Assembly: GCF_010614805.1 (NCBI RefSeq)
Contig: NZ_JAAFZC010000001.1
Span: forward strand, 558,001-622,000
Length of the DNA stretch: 64,000 nucleotides
Source of the DNA: Pseudooceanicola aestuarii
Lineage (GTDB): Bacteria; Pseudomonadota; Alphaproteobacteria; Rhodobacterales; Rhodobacteraceae
Reading direction: 5' to 3'
The notes beneath the pieces were generated by a model. That model did not search any database. It was not told where the DNA came from and saw nothing but the letters and a program-made list of their open reading frames with translations. The position numbers were made by a program, and so were the translations under genes. Positions 46,006 to 55,451 of this stretch are shown here, piece after piece (the first letter of the stretch is position 1; each line of letters begins with the position of its first letter).

Positions 46006-46344
46006 TTGAACGATACCGACGACCGCTCTCTCGCGCAGGCGGAGATGGCCGCCAATGCGGCCCGTGCCGCGGGATTCCTGAAATCCCTGGCACATGAAGG
46101 ACGGCTGATGATCCTGTGCCATCTGGAAGGGGGAGAACGCTCTGTCTCGGAGCTGGAGGCATTGCTGGACACACGGCAGGCGGCGGTCAGCCAGATGCTG
46201 GCCCGGCTGCGGGAGGACGGGCTGGTGCGCGCCCGGCGAGAGGGCAAGGTGGTTTACTATTCCCTGTCCGACCAGGCCTCGTCCGAGGTGATTGCCCTGC
46301 TCTACCGCCTTTTCTGCGCGCCGGATTCGCCCTCAAAGGACTGA
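46006..46344 (+). CDS. ArsR-family winged-helix regulator
   Basis: A 112-residue regulator from a TTG start (46006). The HTH (AAGFLKSLAHEGRLMILCHL, then RQAAVSQMLARLREDGLVRARREG) and beta wing GKVVYYSL are typical of ArsR/SmtB. Cys39 (LMILCHL) and Cys near the end are the only cysteines, so a BigR-like thiol sensor or metal sensor are both possible. No adjacent target is evident; the gene stands alone. ATG 46045 is an alternative start. Confidence 0.85.
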   Translation: MNDTDDRSLAQAEMAANAARAAGFLKSLAHEGRLMILCHLEGGERSVSELEALLDTRQAAVSQMLARLREDGLVRARREGKVVYYSLSDQASSEVIALLYRLFCAPDSPSKD

Positions 46345-46410
46345 GACGTAGCCCTGTCGCGGAGGAGCCACGGGGCGGCACAATGCCAGAACGGGTGGCC
46401 GAAGCATGCG

Positions 46411-46440
46411 AAAAGGGCGGACCTGATGGCCCGCCCTTTC
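46411..46440 (-). terminator. Terminator after the cold-shock gene
   Basis: Stem AAAGGGCGG (46412-46420) with CCGCCCTTT (46431-46439), 9 bp, A-rich before and T-rich after in both directions. It lies 47 nt after the csp stop on the minus strand and could also terminate the ArsR gene. Confidence 0.75.
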
Positions 46441-46486
46441 GTATCTTTTGCGTTGTTCCGGCGACGTCAGGCCACCGGACCCCGGG

Positions 46487-46693
46487 TCAGAGCAGCGCCA
46501 GGTTGGTCGCGCTCTCACGGCCGTCACGGCCGGATTCCAGGTCAAAGCTGACCTTTGCGCCATCCTGAAGGCCGGTCAGGCCCGAACGCTCAACGGCGGA
46601 GATGTGGACAAAAATGTCCTTGCTGCCGCCTTCGGGTGCGATGAAGCCGTAGCCTTTGGTGGTGTTGAACCATTTCACGGTGCCAGTGGCCAT
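46487..46693 (-). CDS. Cold-shock protein (CspA family)
   Basis: A 68-residue nucleic-acid chaperone made of one cold-shock domain. RNP-1 KGYGFIAP (13-20) and RNP-2 DIFVHIS (26-32) are intact. It binds single-stranded RNA and melts structures. A GC stem-loop (46708-46736 region) lies in the leader, which is long, as expected for csp mRNAs. Several csp paralogues normally occur, so no number is assigned. Confidence 0.95.
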   Translation of the reverse strand: MATGTVKWFNTTKGYGFIAPEGGSKDIFVHISAVERSGLTGLQDGAKVSFDLESGRDGRESATNLALL

Positions 46694-46947
46694 TCCGTGG
46701 TCTCCTGTATCTCAATTGCCGCCCGCGGAAGTGCGGCGGCTCGGCAAACTAGTGTCTAACGAAGACTGTAGCCGGTGAAGAGAAACAGCAGAGTCGGTAG
46801 AGGTCGTAACGCACCCGCACCATGACAGGATTCGCAGCCGTTGTGAAGACATGTTGGCGGCCCGGGCGGTTTTTCACCACTCGGGCCGTCCGGCACCGGG
46901 CCGGTGGTCCGGCAGCCGCAGCCGCCGGGCCTATGTCTGTGCCGGAG

Positions 46948-48603
46948 CTAGCGGGTGAACTTCTTGTACTTGATCCGCTTGGGTTCCAGCGCATCGGGGC
47001 CCAGGCGCCGCTTCTTGTCTTCTTCGTAATCTGCGAAATTGCCCTCGAACCATTCCACGTGGGCGTCGCCCTCGAAAGCCAGCATGTGGGTGCAGATCCG
47101 ATCCAGGAAGAACCGGTCGTGCGAGATGACCACGGCACAACCGGCGAAATCCACCAGCGCGTCTTCCAGGGCGCGCAGGGTCTCGACGTCCAGGTCGTTG
47201 GTCGGTTCATCCAACAGCAGCACGTTGCCACCCGAGCGCAGCAACCGCGCCATGTGGACCCGGTTGCGTTCCCCCCCCGAGAGCAGCGAGACCTTCTTCT
47301 GCTGGTCGCCGCCCTTGAAGTTGAAGGCCGAGCAATAGGCGCGGGCGTTCACCTCGGCATCGCCGAGCTTGATGATGTCCTGGCCGTCGGCGATGGCCTC
47401 CCAGACGTTTTCGTCGTCCTTCAGATCGTCGCGGGACTGGTCGACATAGGACAGATCCACCGTGTCACCATATTCGATGGTGCCGGCATCGGGCTGCTCC
47501 TGTCCGGTCAGCATCTTGAACAGGGTGGATTTACCGGCGCCGTTCGGCCCGATCACGCCCACGATCCCGCCCGGCGGCAGGGAGAAGCTGAGATCCTCGA
47601 TCAACAGCTTGTCGCCCATCGCCTTGCGCAGGCCCTCGACCTCGATCACCTTGGAGCCAAGGCGCGGACCGTTGGGGATGATGATCTGGGCGCGCGACAG
47701 CTTTTCCCGCTCCGATTGGTTGGCGAGTTCATTGTAGGCATTGATCCGCGCCTTTGACTTGGCCTGCCGGGCCTTGGGGGATTGGCGCATCCACTCCAGT
47801 TCGCGTTCCAGGGTCTTCTGCTTGGACTTGTCGTCGCGGGCTTCCTGTTGCAGACGCTTGGCTTTCTGCTCCAGCCAGGCGGAGTAGTTGCCCTCGTAGG
47901 GGACGCCGCGACCGCGGTCGAGTTCAAGAATCCAGCCGGTGATATCGTCCAGGAAATAACGGTCATGGGTAACGATCAGGATCGTGCCCTTGTAGTCGAT
48001 CAGGTGCTGTTGCAGCCAGGCGATGGTTTCCGCGTCCAGGTGGTTGGTCGGTTCGTCCAGCAGCAGCATGTCGGGCTGTTCGAGCAGCAGCTTGCACAAT
48101 GCGACGCGGCGTTTCTCCCCCCCCGACAGGGTGGCCACGTCGGCGTCGTCCGGGGGGCAGCGCAGGGCCTCCATCGCGACGTCGATCTGGCTGTCCAGAT
48201 CCCACAGGTCGTTGCTGTCGATCTCGTCCTGGAGGGCGGCCATCTCGTCCGCCGTCTCGTCGGAATAGTTCATCGCCAATTCGTTGAACCGATCCAGCTT
48301 GCCCTTCTTTTCGGCCACGCCCAGCATGACGTTGCCGCGCACGTCCAGATCGGGGTCCAGCGCGGGTTCCTGCGGCAGGTAGCCGACATTGGCGCCCTCG
48401 GCCGCCCAGGCCTCCCCCTGGAAGTCCTTGTCCATGCCGGCCATGATCTTCAGCAGGGTGGATTTACCCGCGCCGTTCACGCCGACGACGCCGATCTTCA
48501 CGCCGGGCAGGAAATTCAGGTGAATGTTCTCGAACGTCTTCTTGCCGCCCGGATAGGTCTTGGAGACGCCGGACATGTGATAGACATATTGGTAGGCGGC
48601 CAT
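46948..48603 (-). CDS. ettA: Energy-dependent translational throttle protein EttA (ABC-F)
   Basis: A 551-residue ABC-F protein with two ATP-binding domains and no membrane part. GVNGAGKST and GPNGAGKST are the Walker A loops; LSGGEKRR and LSGGERNR the signature motifs, and LLLDEPTNHLDAET and LLLDEPTNDLDVET the Walker B regions. The linker ARDDKSKQKTLERELEWMRQ is the P-site tRNA arm. EttA gates the first peptide bond in response to ATP/ADP. ATG 48603 matches family starts; the 161-codon extension to 49086 overlaps the divergent gene. Confidence 0.96.
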   Translation of the reverse strand: MAAYQYVYHMSGVSKTYPGGKKTFENIHLNFLPGVKIGVVGVNGAGKSTLLKIMAGMDKDFQGEAWAAEGANVGYLPQEPALDPDLDVRGNVMLGVAEKKGKLDRFNELAMNYSDETADEMAALQDEIDSNDLWDLDSQIDVAMEALRCPPDDADVATLSGGEKRRVALCKLLLEQPDMLLLDEPTNHLDAETIAWLQQHLIDYKGTILIVTHDRYFLDDITGWILELDRGRGVPYEGNYSAWLEQKAKRLQQEARDDKSKQKTLERELEWMRQSPKARQAKSKARINAYNELANQSEREKLSRAQIIIPNGPRLGSKVIEVEGLRKAMGDKLLIEDLSFSLPPGGIVGVIGPNGAGKSTLFKMLTGQEQPDAGTIEYGDTVDLSYVDQSRDDLKDDENVWEAIADGQDIIKLGDAEVNARAYCSAFNFKGGDQQKKVSLLSGGERNRVHMARLLRSGGNVLLLDEPTNDLDVETLRALEDALVDFAGCAVVISHDRFFLDRICTHMLAFEGDAHVEWFEGNFADYEEDKKRRLGPDALEPKRIKYKKFTR

Positions 48604-48780
48604 GGGGTGGCTCCGTCGCTGAATGAGAAGTTGGCCCCAGATACAGAAACACCGGTCGGGTAGCAATCCGCATGACGGGTGTGATGCGGCCCGCCGCCCC
48701 CGGCACGGCGGTGCCACCGGTGCGGAACTTCGACGCAAGGCAGGGCGTTGATCGGGCGCCAGCGCAAAGGAGACCCGCCC

Positions 48781-50016
48781 GTGCCCCACCACCAGACCGA
48801 GGACCGGCACGCAGAACGGGCAGAGGCGCGCCTCGCCTCGTTGCATCGGATCGAATATCTGTTGGGCGGGCTGCTGGTTCTGTTCTTCTTCTGGTCGATT
48901 TCCCTGGCCAAGGTCGTGATGCTGCCGATCGTGTTGGGGTTCCTGATCGCGCTGACCCTCAGCGCGCCGACCCGCTGGATCGCCAAGCGCGGGGTGCCCG
49001 TGGGCGTCACCGCCGTGGTCCTGATCGGGGCGATCGGGCTGTCCACGGTCACTGGCCTTTACATGCTGCGCGGCCCGGCGGAGCAATTGATGCGCTCTAT
49101 CCCCGCGATGCAGGACGATCTGCGGGAGAAGCTGGGCAGCCTGGCCACGCAGGTGAAACAGGTTCGCGAAGCGTCAGAGCAGATGGAGGACATGGCAGGC
49201 GGAGGCGCCGACGCGAAGACCACCGTGGTGATGGACCGGGCCAGCATCGTGGATACGGCAATCTCCTCCCTTGCCGGGACCGGCACGGCGCTGGTGATCG
49301 CGCTGATCCTAGCGATGTTCCTGCTGGCCTCCGGTGACATGTTCCAACGCAAGCTGGTGCAGAGCTTCCCCCGGATCGGCGACAAGAAACGCGCCCTGCG
49401 GATCACCCATGACGTGGAGCGCCAGATCTCCCGGTATCTGGCCGCGATCACGGTAATCAACGCGGCACTGGGGCTGGCGGTGGGCGTATCGATGTACCTG
49501 CTGGACATGCCCTATGCGCATATCTGGGGGGTGGCCGCGTTTCTGTTGAACTACCTGCCCTACCTGGGTGCCATGGTCGGTGCCGTCGCCGTGGCGGCAG
49601 TTGCGATGGTGACCTTTGCCACGCTGGGCCAGGCGCTGGTGGTGCCCCTCGTCTACCTGATCCTGACCTCGATCGAGGGACAGATGGTGACCCCCTGGCT
49701 GGTCGGGCGGCACCTGCGGCTGAACGCGGCCGCGATCTTTGTCGCGGTGATCTTCTGGGCCTGGCTGTGGGGTGTCGCCGGGGCGTTGATGGCGGTGCCG
49801 TTCCTGGTCTTCGTCAAGGTGATCTGCGATTATGTGCCCGGGCTGAAGGCCATCGGCCTGTTTCTGGACGGCGAGACGCGGGGACGCCTGCGGGAGCCGG
49901 GACCGTCCGGAGCCGCTGCCCGGCGGTCCGAGCGAGAGGTGATGCCGCCCCCCGAGCACCGGTCGGAGGACCGCACCGACACGCCCGGCCCCCCGCGGCC
50001 CGGCGTGATCGGCTAG
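48781..50016 (+). CDS. AI-2E family transporter (UPF0118/PerM-like)
   Basis: A 411-residue membrane protein of about eight helices. The family region runs from [20 protein letters not shown] to the conserved tail [17 protein letters not shown]. The loop [21 protein letters not shown] matches the family well. Some members move autoinducer-2 or ions; the cargo is unknown. GTG 48781 was chosen as start because AAAGGAG lies 8 nt upstream; ATG 48748 would add eleven residues. The last 55 residues are charged and Pro-rich. It diverges from ettA. Confidence 0.86.
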   Translation: MPHHQTEDRHAERAEARLASLHRIEYLLGGLLVLFFFWSISLAKVVMLPIVLGFLIALTLSAPTRWIAKRGVPVGVTAVVLIGAIGLSTVTGLYMLRGPAEQLMRSIPAMQDDLREKLGSLATQVKQVREASEQMEDMAGGGADAKTTVVMDRASIVDTAISSLAGTGTALVIALILAMFLLASGDMFQRKLVQSFPRIGDKKRALRITHDVERQISRYLAAITVINAALGLAVGVSMYLLDMPYAHIWGVAAFLLNYLPYLGAMVGAVAVAAVAMVTFATLGQALVVPLVYLILTSIEGQMVTPWLVGRHLRLNAAAIFVAVIFWAWLWGVAGALMAVPFLVFVKVICDYVPGLKAIGLFLDGETRGRLREPGPSGAAARRSEREVMPPPEHRSEDRTDTPGPPRPGVIG

Positions 50017-50113
50017 GTGGTGGCACAATACCAGGCAGCGCCCGACACCCCGCACGTTGACTTTCCCGCGCAGGCAGGGAGAGTTCGCGCAAACGCCCCC
50101 TGCGGAGAAGACC

Positions 50114-50731
50114 GTGAGCTTTCAGCGCCCCGTGGCCCGCGCGCCCATGACCATCGGCCTGCTGGGCGGATCCTTTGATCCGCCCCATGCCGGCCATGTC
50201 CATATCACCAACCAGGCGCTGCGCCGGTTCGGGCTGGACCGGGTGTGGTGGCTGGTCTCTCCCGGAAATCCGCTGAAAACGCGCGGCCCCGCGCCGATGG
50301 ACCGTCGCCTCGCCGCCAGCCGGGCGCTGTTGCGAGATCCCCGCGTCACCGTCACGGATATCGAGGCGCGGATCGGCACCCGCTACACCGCGCGCACGAT
50401 CCGCAAGCTGCAACACCTGTATCCCGGCGTGCGCTTTGTCTGGCTGATGGGGGCGGACAACCTGTCGCAATTCGACCGTTGGCAGGAATGGCAATGGATC
50501 ATGAACAACGTCCCCGTCGGCGTGCTGGCCCGCCCCGGCGACCGGATCGCGGCCCGTCTGTCGCGGCCGGCGCGGCTGTATCGTCATGCGCGGCTGGACG
50601 GACGTGAAAGCCGGTTGCTGGCCCGGACGACAGCGCCGGCCTGGTGCTTTGTCAATGTGCCGATGGTTGCCCTGTCCTCAACAATGATTCGCAAGAAAGG
50701 CGATTGGAATGCAGACACCGGCACGTCGTGA
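50114..50731 (+). CDS. nadD: Nicotinate-nucleotide adenylyltransferase NadD
   Basis: A 205-residue enzyme joining nicotinate mononucleotide to ATP in NAD synthesis. [16 protein letters not shown] holds the adenylate-binding HxGH site; [10 protein letters not shown] and [14 protein letters not shown] (SSTxIR) are diagnostic. GTG 50114 is taken as start because GGAG lies 6 nt before it; ATG 50147 gives a 194-residue form. The frame continues further upstream to about 50057 without support. It is followed by dacB in the same direction. Confidence 0.93.
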   Translation: MSFQRPVARAPMTIGLLGGSFDPPHAGHVHITNQALRRFGLDRVWWLVSPGNPLKTRGPAPMDRRLAASRALLRDPRVTVTDIEARIGTRYTARTIRKLQHLYPGVRFVWLMGADNLSQFDRWQEWQWIMNNVPVGVLARPGDRIAARLSRPARLYRHARLDGRESRLLARTTAPAWCFVNVPMVALSSTMIRKKGDWNADTGTS

Positions 50732-50797
50732 CACGCGGCCCGCGCTGTGGCGCCCGACCCTTGGCAGAGCCGCCGCGCATCCGTTAGGGTCCGCCAC

Positions 50798-52288
50798 ATG
50801 ACCGCACGCCTTTCCCGCCGCGCCTTTCTGACCGCTGGGCTGGCCAGCACCGCCCTGCCCCTTTGGGCAGAGCCCCCCGGCCGATCCCTGCGCCCCGTCG
50901 CCCGTCCCGCCGCCCTGGGCCAGACCCCTGTCCCCTCCGCCGAGGAGCTGATCGCCGACGCCCGGTTGACCGGCCGCACCGCCTTCGTCGTCGCCGATCC
51001 CGAAACCGGTCAGGTGCTGGAAAGCCGCGACAGCCGCATCGGCCTGCCGGTGGCCAGCGTGGCCAAAACGCTGACGGCGATCTATGCGCTGGACACATTG
51101 GGCGGCGACTTCCGGTTCCGAACCCGCCTGATCGCCACCGGACCGGTGGCCGAAGGGCGGCTGAAAGGCGACCTGGTGCTGGCCGGAAGCGGTGATCCGA
51201 CGCTGGACACCGACGGGTTGGCCACACTGGCCGCGAACCTGAAGGCCGCGGGCATTCACGAGGTGACGGGGCGGTTTCTATACTGGGGCGGCGCGCTTCC
51301 GGAGGAACGCGACATCGACCCTTCCCAACCGGAATACGTGGGCTACAATCCCGGTGTCTCGGGCTTGAACCTGAACTACAACCGCGTGCATTTCCAATGG
51401 GTTCGCGACAAGGACACCTGGAATGTCTCGATGGATGCGCGAACGGCGAAGTACCGCCCCGACGTGCGGATCGCCCGGATGCGCGTGGTCCAGCGGCAGG
51501 GCCCGGTCTACACCTATGCCGATGCGGAGGGGACCGACGATTGGACTGTCGCGTCCTCGGCCCTTGGCAAGGGCGGGTCGCGCTGGCTGCCCGTCCGGCG
51601 CCCCGCCGCCTACACCGCCGAGGTCTTCCAGACCCTGGCCCGGTCCCACGGCATCGTTCTGAAGGCGCCGAAACCCGTGTCCGCCCTGCCGCGCGGGGCC
51701 GTCCTGACCAGCCTGAACAGCGCCCCGCTGACCGAAATCGTGCAGCTGATGCTGAAATATTCCAACAACCTGGTCGCGGAATCCATCGGGATGGCGGCCA
51801 GCATGGCGCGCGGCGCCGGCGTTACCTCCATCACGGGATCGGCCCGGCGAATGAACCGCTGGGGGCGGGAAACCCTGGGCCTGGCCGCGCCGGCGCAAGT
51901 GGACCACTCCGGGCTTGGCGACAAATCCCGCCTGCGGATGGATGACCTGGCCGGGCTGCTGGCCACGCCTCGCGCCCGGGATCTGCTGCGCCCGCTATTG
52001 AAGGATTACGTGCTGCGAAGTGCCGATTACCGGCCCGACCCCAACCATCCGATCAAGGTCGAGGCCAAGACCGGGACTCTGAATTTCGTAAGCGGGCTGG
52101 CAGGCTACATGCGCACCGAGGACGGCCGCGACCTGGCCTTCGCGGTGGTATCCGCAGATGTCGACCGCCGCGCCACCCTGACCCGCGCCGAACGGGACCG
52201 GCCCGAAGGTGGCCGCGCCTGGGCGGGACGTGCCCGCAGGCTGCAACAGGCGCTGATCGAACGCTGGGGTCAGCTGTACGGGACGTGA
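50798..52288 (+). CDS. dacB: D-alanyl-D-alanine carboxypeptidase/endopeptidase (PBP4, DacB)
   Basis: A 496-residue low-molecular-mass class C penicillin-binding protein. Twin-arginine-like RRAFLTAG then a hydrophobic segment marks export. Active-site motifs SVAK (87-90), SNN (322-324) and KTG (424-426) are intact and well spaced, with the long PBP4 insert domain between the first two. It trims peptidoglycan cross-links in the periplasm. ATG 50798 chosen over upstream options. No partner gene is adjacent except nadD. Confidence 0.94.
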   Translation: MTARLSRRAFLTAGLASTALPLWAEPPGRSLRPVARPAALGQTPVPSAEELIADARLTGRTAFVVADPETGQVLESRDSRIGLPVASVAKTLTAIYALDTLGGDFRFRTRLIATGPVAEGRLKGDLVLAGSGDPTLDTDGLATLAANLKAAGIHEVTGRFLYWGGALPEERDIDPSQPEYVGYNPGVSGLNLNYNRVHFQWVRDKDTWNVSMDARTAKYRPDVRIARMRVVQRQGPVYTYADAEGTDDWTVASSALGKGGSRWLPVRRPAAYTAEVFQTLARSHGIVLKAPKPVSALPRGAVLTSLNSAPLTEIVQLMLKYSNNLVAESIGMAASMARGAGVTSITGSARRMNRWGRETLGLAAPAQVDHSGLGDKSRLRMDDLAGLLATPRARDLLRPLLKDYVLRSADYRPDPNHPIKVEAKTGTLNFVSGLAGYMRTEDGRDLAFAVVSADVDRRATLTRAERDRPEGGRAWAGRARRLQQALIERWGQLYGT

Positions 52289-52292
52289 CTGT

Positions 52293-52341
52293 TATTTCTG
52301 AAGCGGCCGTCAGATCTGGTATGACTGTCGTTTCAGAAATA
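52293..52341. repeat. Inverted repeat after dacB
   Basis: TATTTCTGAA (52293-52302) and TTCAGAAATA (52332-52341) are perfect complements separated by 29 bp. The arms also sit inside two similar direct copies (GACTGTTATTTCTGA and GACTGTCGTTTCAGA). It could be a weak terminator for dacB or a regulator site; no T-run follows. Confidence 0.5.
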
Positions 52342-52428
52342 GCTGCCTATACCGAAATATTTGCAACAGCTGTAGCGGGAGAAATCTACATTCCAGGGCA
52401 GGGACCGACGTGAAGCCACTGCGGCGTC

Positions 52429-52578
52429 TCAGTGCGATCTGCTGGCCGGGCGCAGAACCTCTTCGGGATTGTAGATGCTGGTGGATGCTCTGCCATTGTC
52501 CGCCTCCGCAAGGGTGGCAAGAACGGGGAGCACACATAGCAGGCCAACGCCCGCGACGAGAAATAGCCAACGCTTCAT
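52429..52578 (-). CDS. Small putative secreted peptide (49 aa)
   Basis: A 49-codon frame starting MKRWLFLVAGVGLLCVLPVL, with a textbook signal peptide (Lys-Arg, hydrophobic core, small residues ATLAEA near 22-26), then a short polar mature part (NGRASTSIYNPEEVLRPAS). A Cys in the hydrophobic core lacks a lipobox setting. The upstream AAGGCAGAGAG is a weak ribosome site. No family recognised; real expression is not certain. Confidence 0.45.
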   Translation of the reverse strand: MKRWLFLVAGVGLLCVLPVLATLAEADNGRASTSIYNPEEVLRPASRSH

Positions 52579-52680
52579 GACTCTCTGCCTTCACTGCGGC
52601 CCTTGGATAGGCCGTCTGATCTGATACGCAGAAGATTGGCGCTGCCGTCGCGAAAATCAATGACGCGGCGGAAAGCTGTG

Positions 52681-52708
52681 GAAAACGGGCGGCTTTTCGC
52701 CCGTTTTC
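52681..52708 (-). terminator. Terminator after the TerB-like gene
   Basis: An 11-bp stem GAAAACGGGCG (52681-52691) with CGCCCGTTTTC (52698-52708) and a six-base loop, 15 nt after the minus-strand stop. The T-rich arm at the 3' side is an ideal intrinsic terminator. Confidence 0.85.
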
Positions 52709-52723
52709 AGGAGGTTCCGGCGG

Positions 52724-53149
52724 TTATTCGTGCAAGTGCCGGGCCCGCGCGCCCCGCTCGATCGCGGCGGCATGCAGACGGTCGATATCCAGCTCGAAGC
52801 GCATTTCCTCCAGCATCCGCAGCTCCGCCTCCCGCAGGGCGCCATCGGCGGCGGCCACGTCGCAGCACAGGGCATAGCAGGTCTCGTTCAGACGTTCCGG
52901 CAGGTTCTCCCGAACCAGCCCGAACAGGGCGTCGATGCCGTCTTCCTCCTCGAAGAGGTCAAAGACCATGTTGGACACCTGCTTGATCCGGTCGATGTCG
53001 TATTCGCCGAAAATGGGCAGCGTGTTCACCTGGTTCTCGATCTTCAACAACTCGGACGTGCGCACGGTACTGTCAGAGATCGACAGGGCCACCATCATGG
53101 CAACAAGACAATCCTGCGGGGTCAGGGAATGGGTGATATCGGTGGGCAT
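52724..53149 (-). CDS. TerB-like (tellurite resistance TerB family) protein
   Basis: A 141-residue acidic helical protein. TPQDCLVAMMVALSISDSTV, then the helical pair around VSNMVFDLFEEEDGIDALF and DVAAADGALREAELRMLEEM, matches TerB-fold domains where Asp-x-x-Glu pairs (ADGALREAE) bind metal. Members are implicated in metal/stress response, without enzyme activity known. ATG 53149 chosen since the longer frame overlaps lysS promoter sequence. It diverges from lysS by 137 bp. Confidence 0.72.
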   Translation of the reverse strand: MPTDITHSLTPQDCLVAMMVALSISDSTVRTSELLKIENQVNTLPIFGEYDIDRIKQVSNMVFDLFEEEDGIDALFGLVRENLPERLNETCYALCCDVAAADGALREAELRMLEEMRFELDIDRLHAAAIERGARARHLHE

Positions 53150-53286
53150 GGGGTATCCTTTGCCGGGGTCGGCGCCCCGAAAGTCAGGGCGGGTCCAGTT
53201 ACACCAGAGAATATTGACCCTGCGCGGCGCGGGCAATAGGAAGCCGGGGCCGAGGGCAGACCTGCGGCATCCGAATGGAGTACGAC

Positions 53287-54861
53287 ATGTCCGAGTTCCG
53301 CAACGCAGCCCTGGAGTCGAAGGCCTGGCCTTTTGAAGAGGCGCGCCGTCTGGCCAAGCGGTACGAGAAGACGCCCCCCACCAAGGGCCATGTCCTGTTC
53401 GAGACCGGCTACGGCCCCTCCGGCCTGCCGCATATCGGCACCTTCGGCGAAGTTCTGCGCACGACGATGATCCGCCGCGCGTTCGAGGTGATCTCCGACA
53501 TCCCCACCCGGCTGATCTGTTTTTCCGACGACATGGACGGGATGCGCAAGGTGCCCGGCAACGTCCCCAACCGGGAAATGCTGACCGAACATCTGCAAAA
53601 GCCGCTGACCGCCGTGCCCGATCCGTTCGGCACCCATGACAGCTTTGGCGACCACAACAACGCCATGTTGCGCCGGTTCCTGGATACCTTCGGGTTCGAT
53701 TACGAATTCTACTCCGCAACCGACTTCTACAAGTCCGGCAAGTTCGACGATGTGCTGAAACGCGCCGTCGAACGCTATGACGACGTGATGAAGGTGATGC
53801 TGAAATCCCTGCGCGACGAACGGGCGCAGACCTATTCGATCTTCCTGCCGATCCATCCCGAAACAGGCCGCGTGCTGTACGTCCCGATGAAGGAGGTCAA
53901 CGCGGCCGACCACACGATCACCTTTGACGACGAGGACGGCCGGGAATGGACCCTGCCCGTCACCGGCGGCAACGTGAAGTTGCAATGGAAGCCCGATTTC
54001 GGCGCCCGCTGGGCCGCGCTGGACGTCGACTTCGAGATGTACGGCAAGGACCATTCCACCAACACCCCGATCTACGACCGCATTTGCGAGATCCTGGGTG
54101 GTCGGAAACCGGAGCATTTCACCTATGAGCTGTTCCTGGACGACCAGGGGCAGAAGATTTCCAAATCCTCGGGGAACGGGATTTCCATCGACGAATGGTT
54201 GTCCTACGCCAGCACGGAATCGCTGAGCTATTTCATGTACCAGAAACCGAAGACGGCCAAACGGCTGTTCTTTGACGTGATCCCGCGCGCGGTGGACGAA
54301 TATCACCAGCAATTGCGTGCCTTTCCGACGCAGGACGCCAAGGCGCAGGCAGCCAACCCGGTCTGGCACATCCACGGTGGCAACGTGCCCGAATCCCGGA
54401 TGGTGGTGCCGTTCGGCATGCTGCTGAACCTCGCCTCGGTCGCCGGGGCGGAGAAGAAAGACCAGCTGTGGGGCTTCATCCGCCGCTACGCCCCCGAGGC
54501 GACGCCGGAGAGCCACCCCGACCTGGATGCCGCCGCAGGTCACGCGGTTCAGTATTTTCAGGATTTCGTGAAACCCGAGCGGACATTCCGCGCCCCCACC
54601 GCGCTGGAGCGTGACGCGCTGGAAGACCTGCGCGACCGCCTGCGCGGCTGGACCGGCCCGGTGGACGACGAGGCGCTGCAAGGCGAGGTCTACGCCGTGG
54701 GCCGCGACCGGTTCGACCCGCTGCGCGACTGGTTCAAGGCGTTGTACGAAGTTCTGCTGGGCGCCTCCCAGGGGCCGCGCTTTGGCGGGTTCATTGCGCT
54801 CTACGGTGTCGGCGAAACCGCGGACCTGATCGACCGGGCTCTGGCCGGTGAACTGACCTGA
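53287..54861 (+). CDS. lysS: Class I lysyl-tRNA synthetase
   Basis: A 524-residue class I enzyme (archaeal type), unlike the class II LysRS of E. coli. PSGLPHIG (44-51) is the HIGH motif and KISKS (290-294) the KMSKS loop. The C-terminal anticodon-binding helical domain is normal. Class I LysRS is usual in alphaproteobacteria such as Rhodobacter. ATG 53287 was chosen: the GGAG at 53277-53280 fits; an upstream in-frame ATG (53275) adds four residues. It ends in a clear terminator. Confidence 0.97.
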   Translation: MSEFRNAALESKAWPFEEARRLAKRYEKTPPTKGHVLFETGYGPSGLPHIGTFGEVLRTTMIRRAFEVISDIPTRLICFSDDMDGMRKVPGNVPNREMLTEHLQKPLTAVPDPFGTHDSFGDHNNAMLRRFLDTFGFDYEFYSATDFYKSGKFDDVLKRAVERYDDVMKVMLKSLRDERAQTYSIFLPIHPETGRVLYVPMKEVNAADHTITFDDEDGREWTLPVTGGNVKLQWKPDFGARWAALDVDFEMYGKDHSTNTPIYDRICEILGGRKPEHFTYELFLDDQGQKISKSSGNGISIDEWLSYASTESLSYFMYQKPKTAKRLFFDVIPRAVDEYHQQLRAFPTQDAKAQAANPVWHIHGGNVPESRMVVPFGMLLNLASVAGAEKKDQLWGFIRRYAPEATPESHPDLDAAAGHAVQYFQDFVKPERTFRAPTALERDALEDLRDRLRGWTGPVDDEALQGEVYAVGRDRFDPLRDWFKALYEVLLGASQGPRFGGFIALYGVGETADLIDRALAGELT

Positions 54862-54874
54862 TCCACGTCTGAGA

Positions 54875-54894
54875 CGCCCAGCAGGGCGGTTTTT
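54875..54894 (+). terminator. Terminator after lysS
   Basis: Stem CGCCC (54875-54879), loop AGCA, GGGCG (54884-54888), then GTTTTT. It begins 14 nt after the lysS stop. Confidence 0.75.
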
Positions 54895-54949
54895 GGAAAC
54901 CGATCGCCCCGTTTCACCGTAGATTCTCCATATGGATGGAGGATTCACG

Positions 54950-55351
54950 ATGAAACATCTGCTGCTTGCCACACTGACGGCGCTGACCCTCTCTGGACCG
55001 GGCGCGGCCCAAGACAGGGCCATCGAGCGTTTGATTTCCGAACAATTCCAAGAGTTTCGTGCCGATGATCCGGCTGGAGCTTTCGCGCTTGCCAGTCCGA
55101 TGATTCAAGGCATGTTCCAAACGCCCGAGGCCTTTGCCCGGATGGTCGAACAGGGATACCCAATGGTCTGGCGGCCGTCCGACTGGACCTTTCTGGACCT
55201 GCGCCAAGAGGGTGACCGGCTGGTGCAACGCGTTTTGATCACCGACGCGCAGAACGTCGCCCACCTATTGGACTACCGCATGGTGCAGATCGACATGGGC
55301 TGGAAGGTCGACGGCGTAACGCTGCTCACCCGACCGGGGGTCAGTGCCTGA
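54950..55351 (+). CDS. DUF4864 secreted protein
   Basis: A 133-residue protein. A signal peptide (MKHLLLATLTALTLSGPGAA) precedes a mature domain with RLISEQFQEFRADDPAGAF, then SPMIQGMFQTPEAF and a C-terminal VQIDMGWKVDGVTLL beta sheet, a pattern seen in DUF4864 proteins of Rhodobacteraceae. The fold resembles NTF2-like proteins. GGAGG lies 7 nt before ATG 54950; an earlier ATG at 54932 is less supported. Function unknown. Confidence 0.8.
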   Translation: MKHLLLATLTALTLSGPGAAQDRAIERLISEQFQEFRADDPAGAFALASPMIQGMFQTPEAFARMVEQGYPMVWRPSDWTFLDLRQEGDRLVQRVLITDAQNVAHLLDYRMVQIDMGWKVDGVTLLTRPGVSA

Positions 55352-55451
55352 TCGTCCATCGTTACGGTGATCAGAGGCTGCGTTAACCGCCCCGCCCCTA
55401 TCCCTTCTGCGCCGGACGACGGGTCCGACACTGGCCGCGAAAGGGTACTGG

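Noticed and set aside
53122..55023. A 633-codon minus-strand frame over lysS
   Set aside because: Antisense to lysS, which is unambiguous; also overlaps the DUF4864 start.
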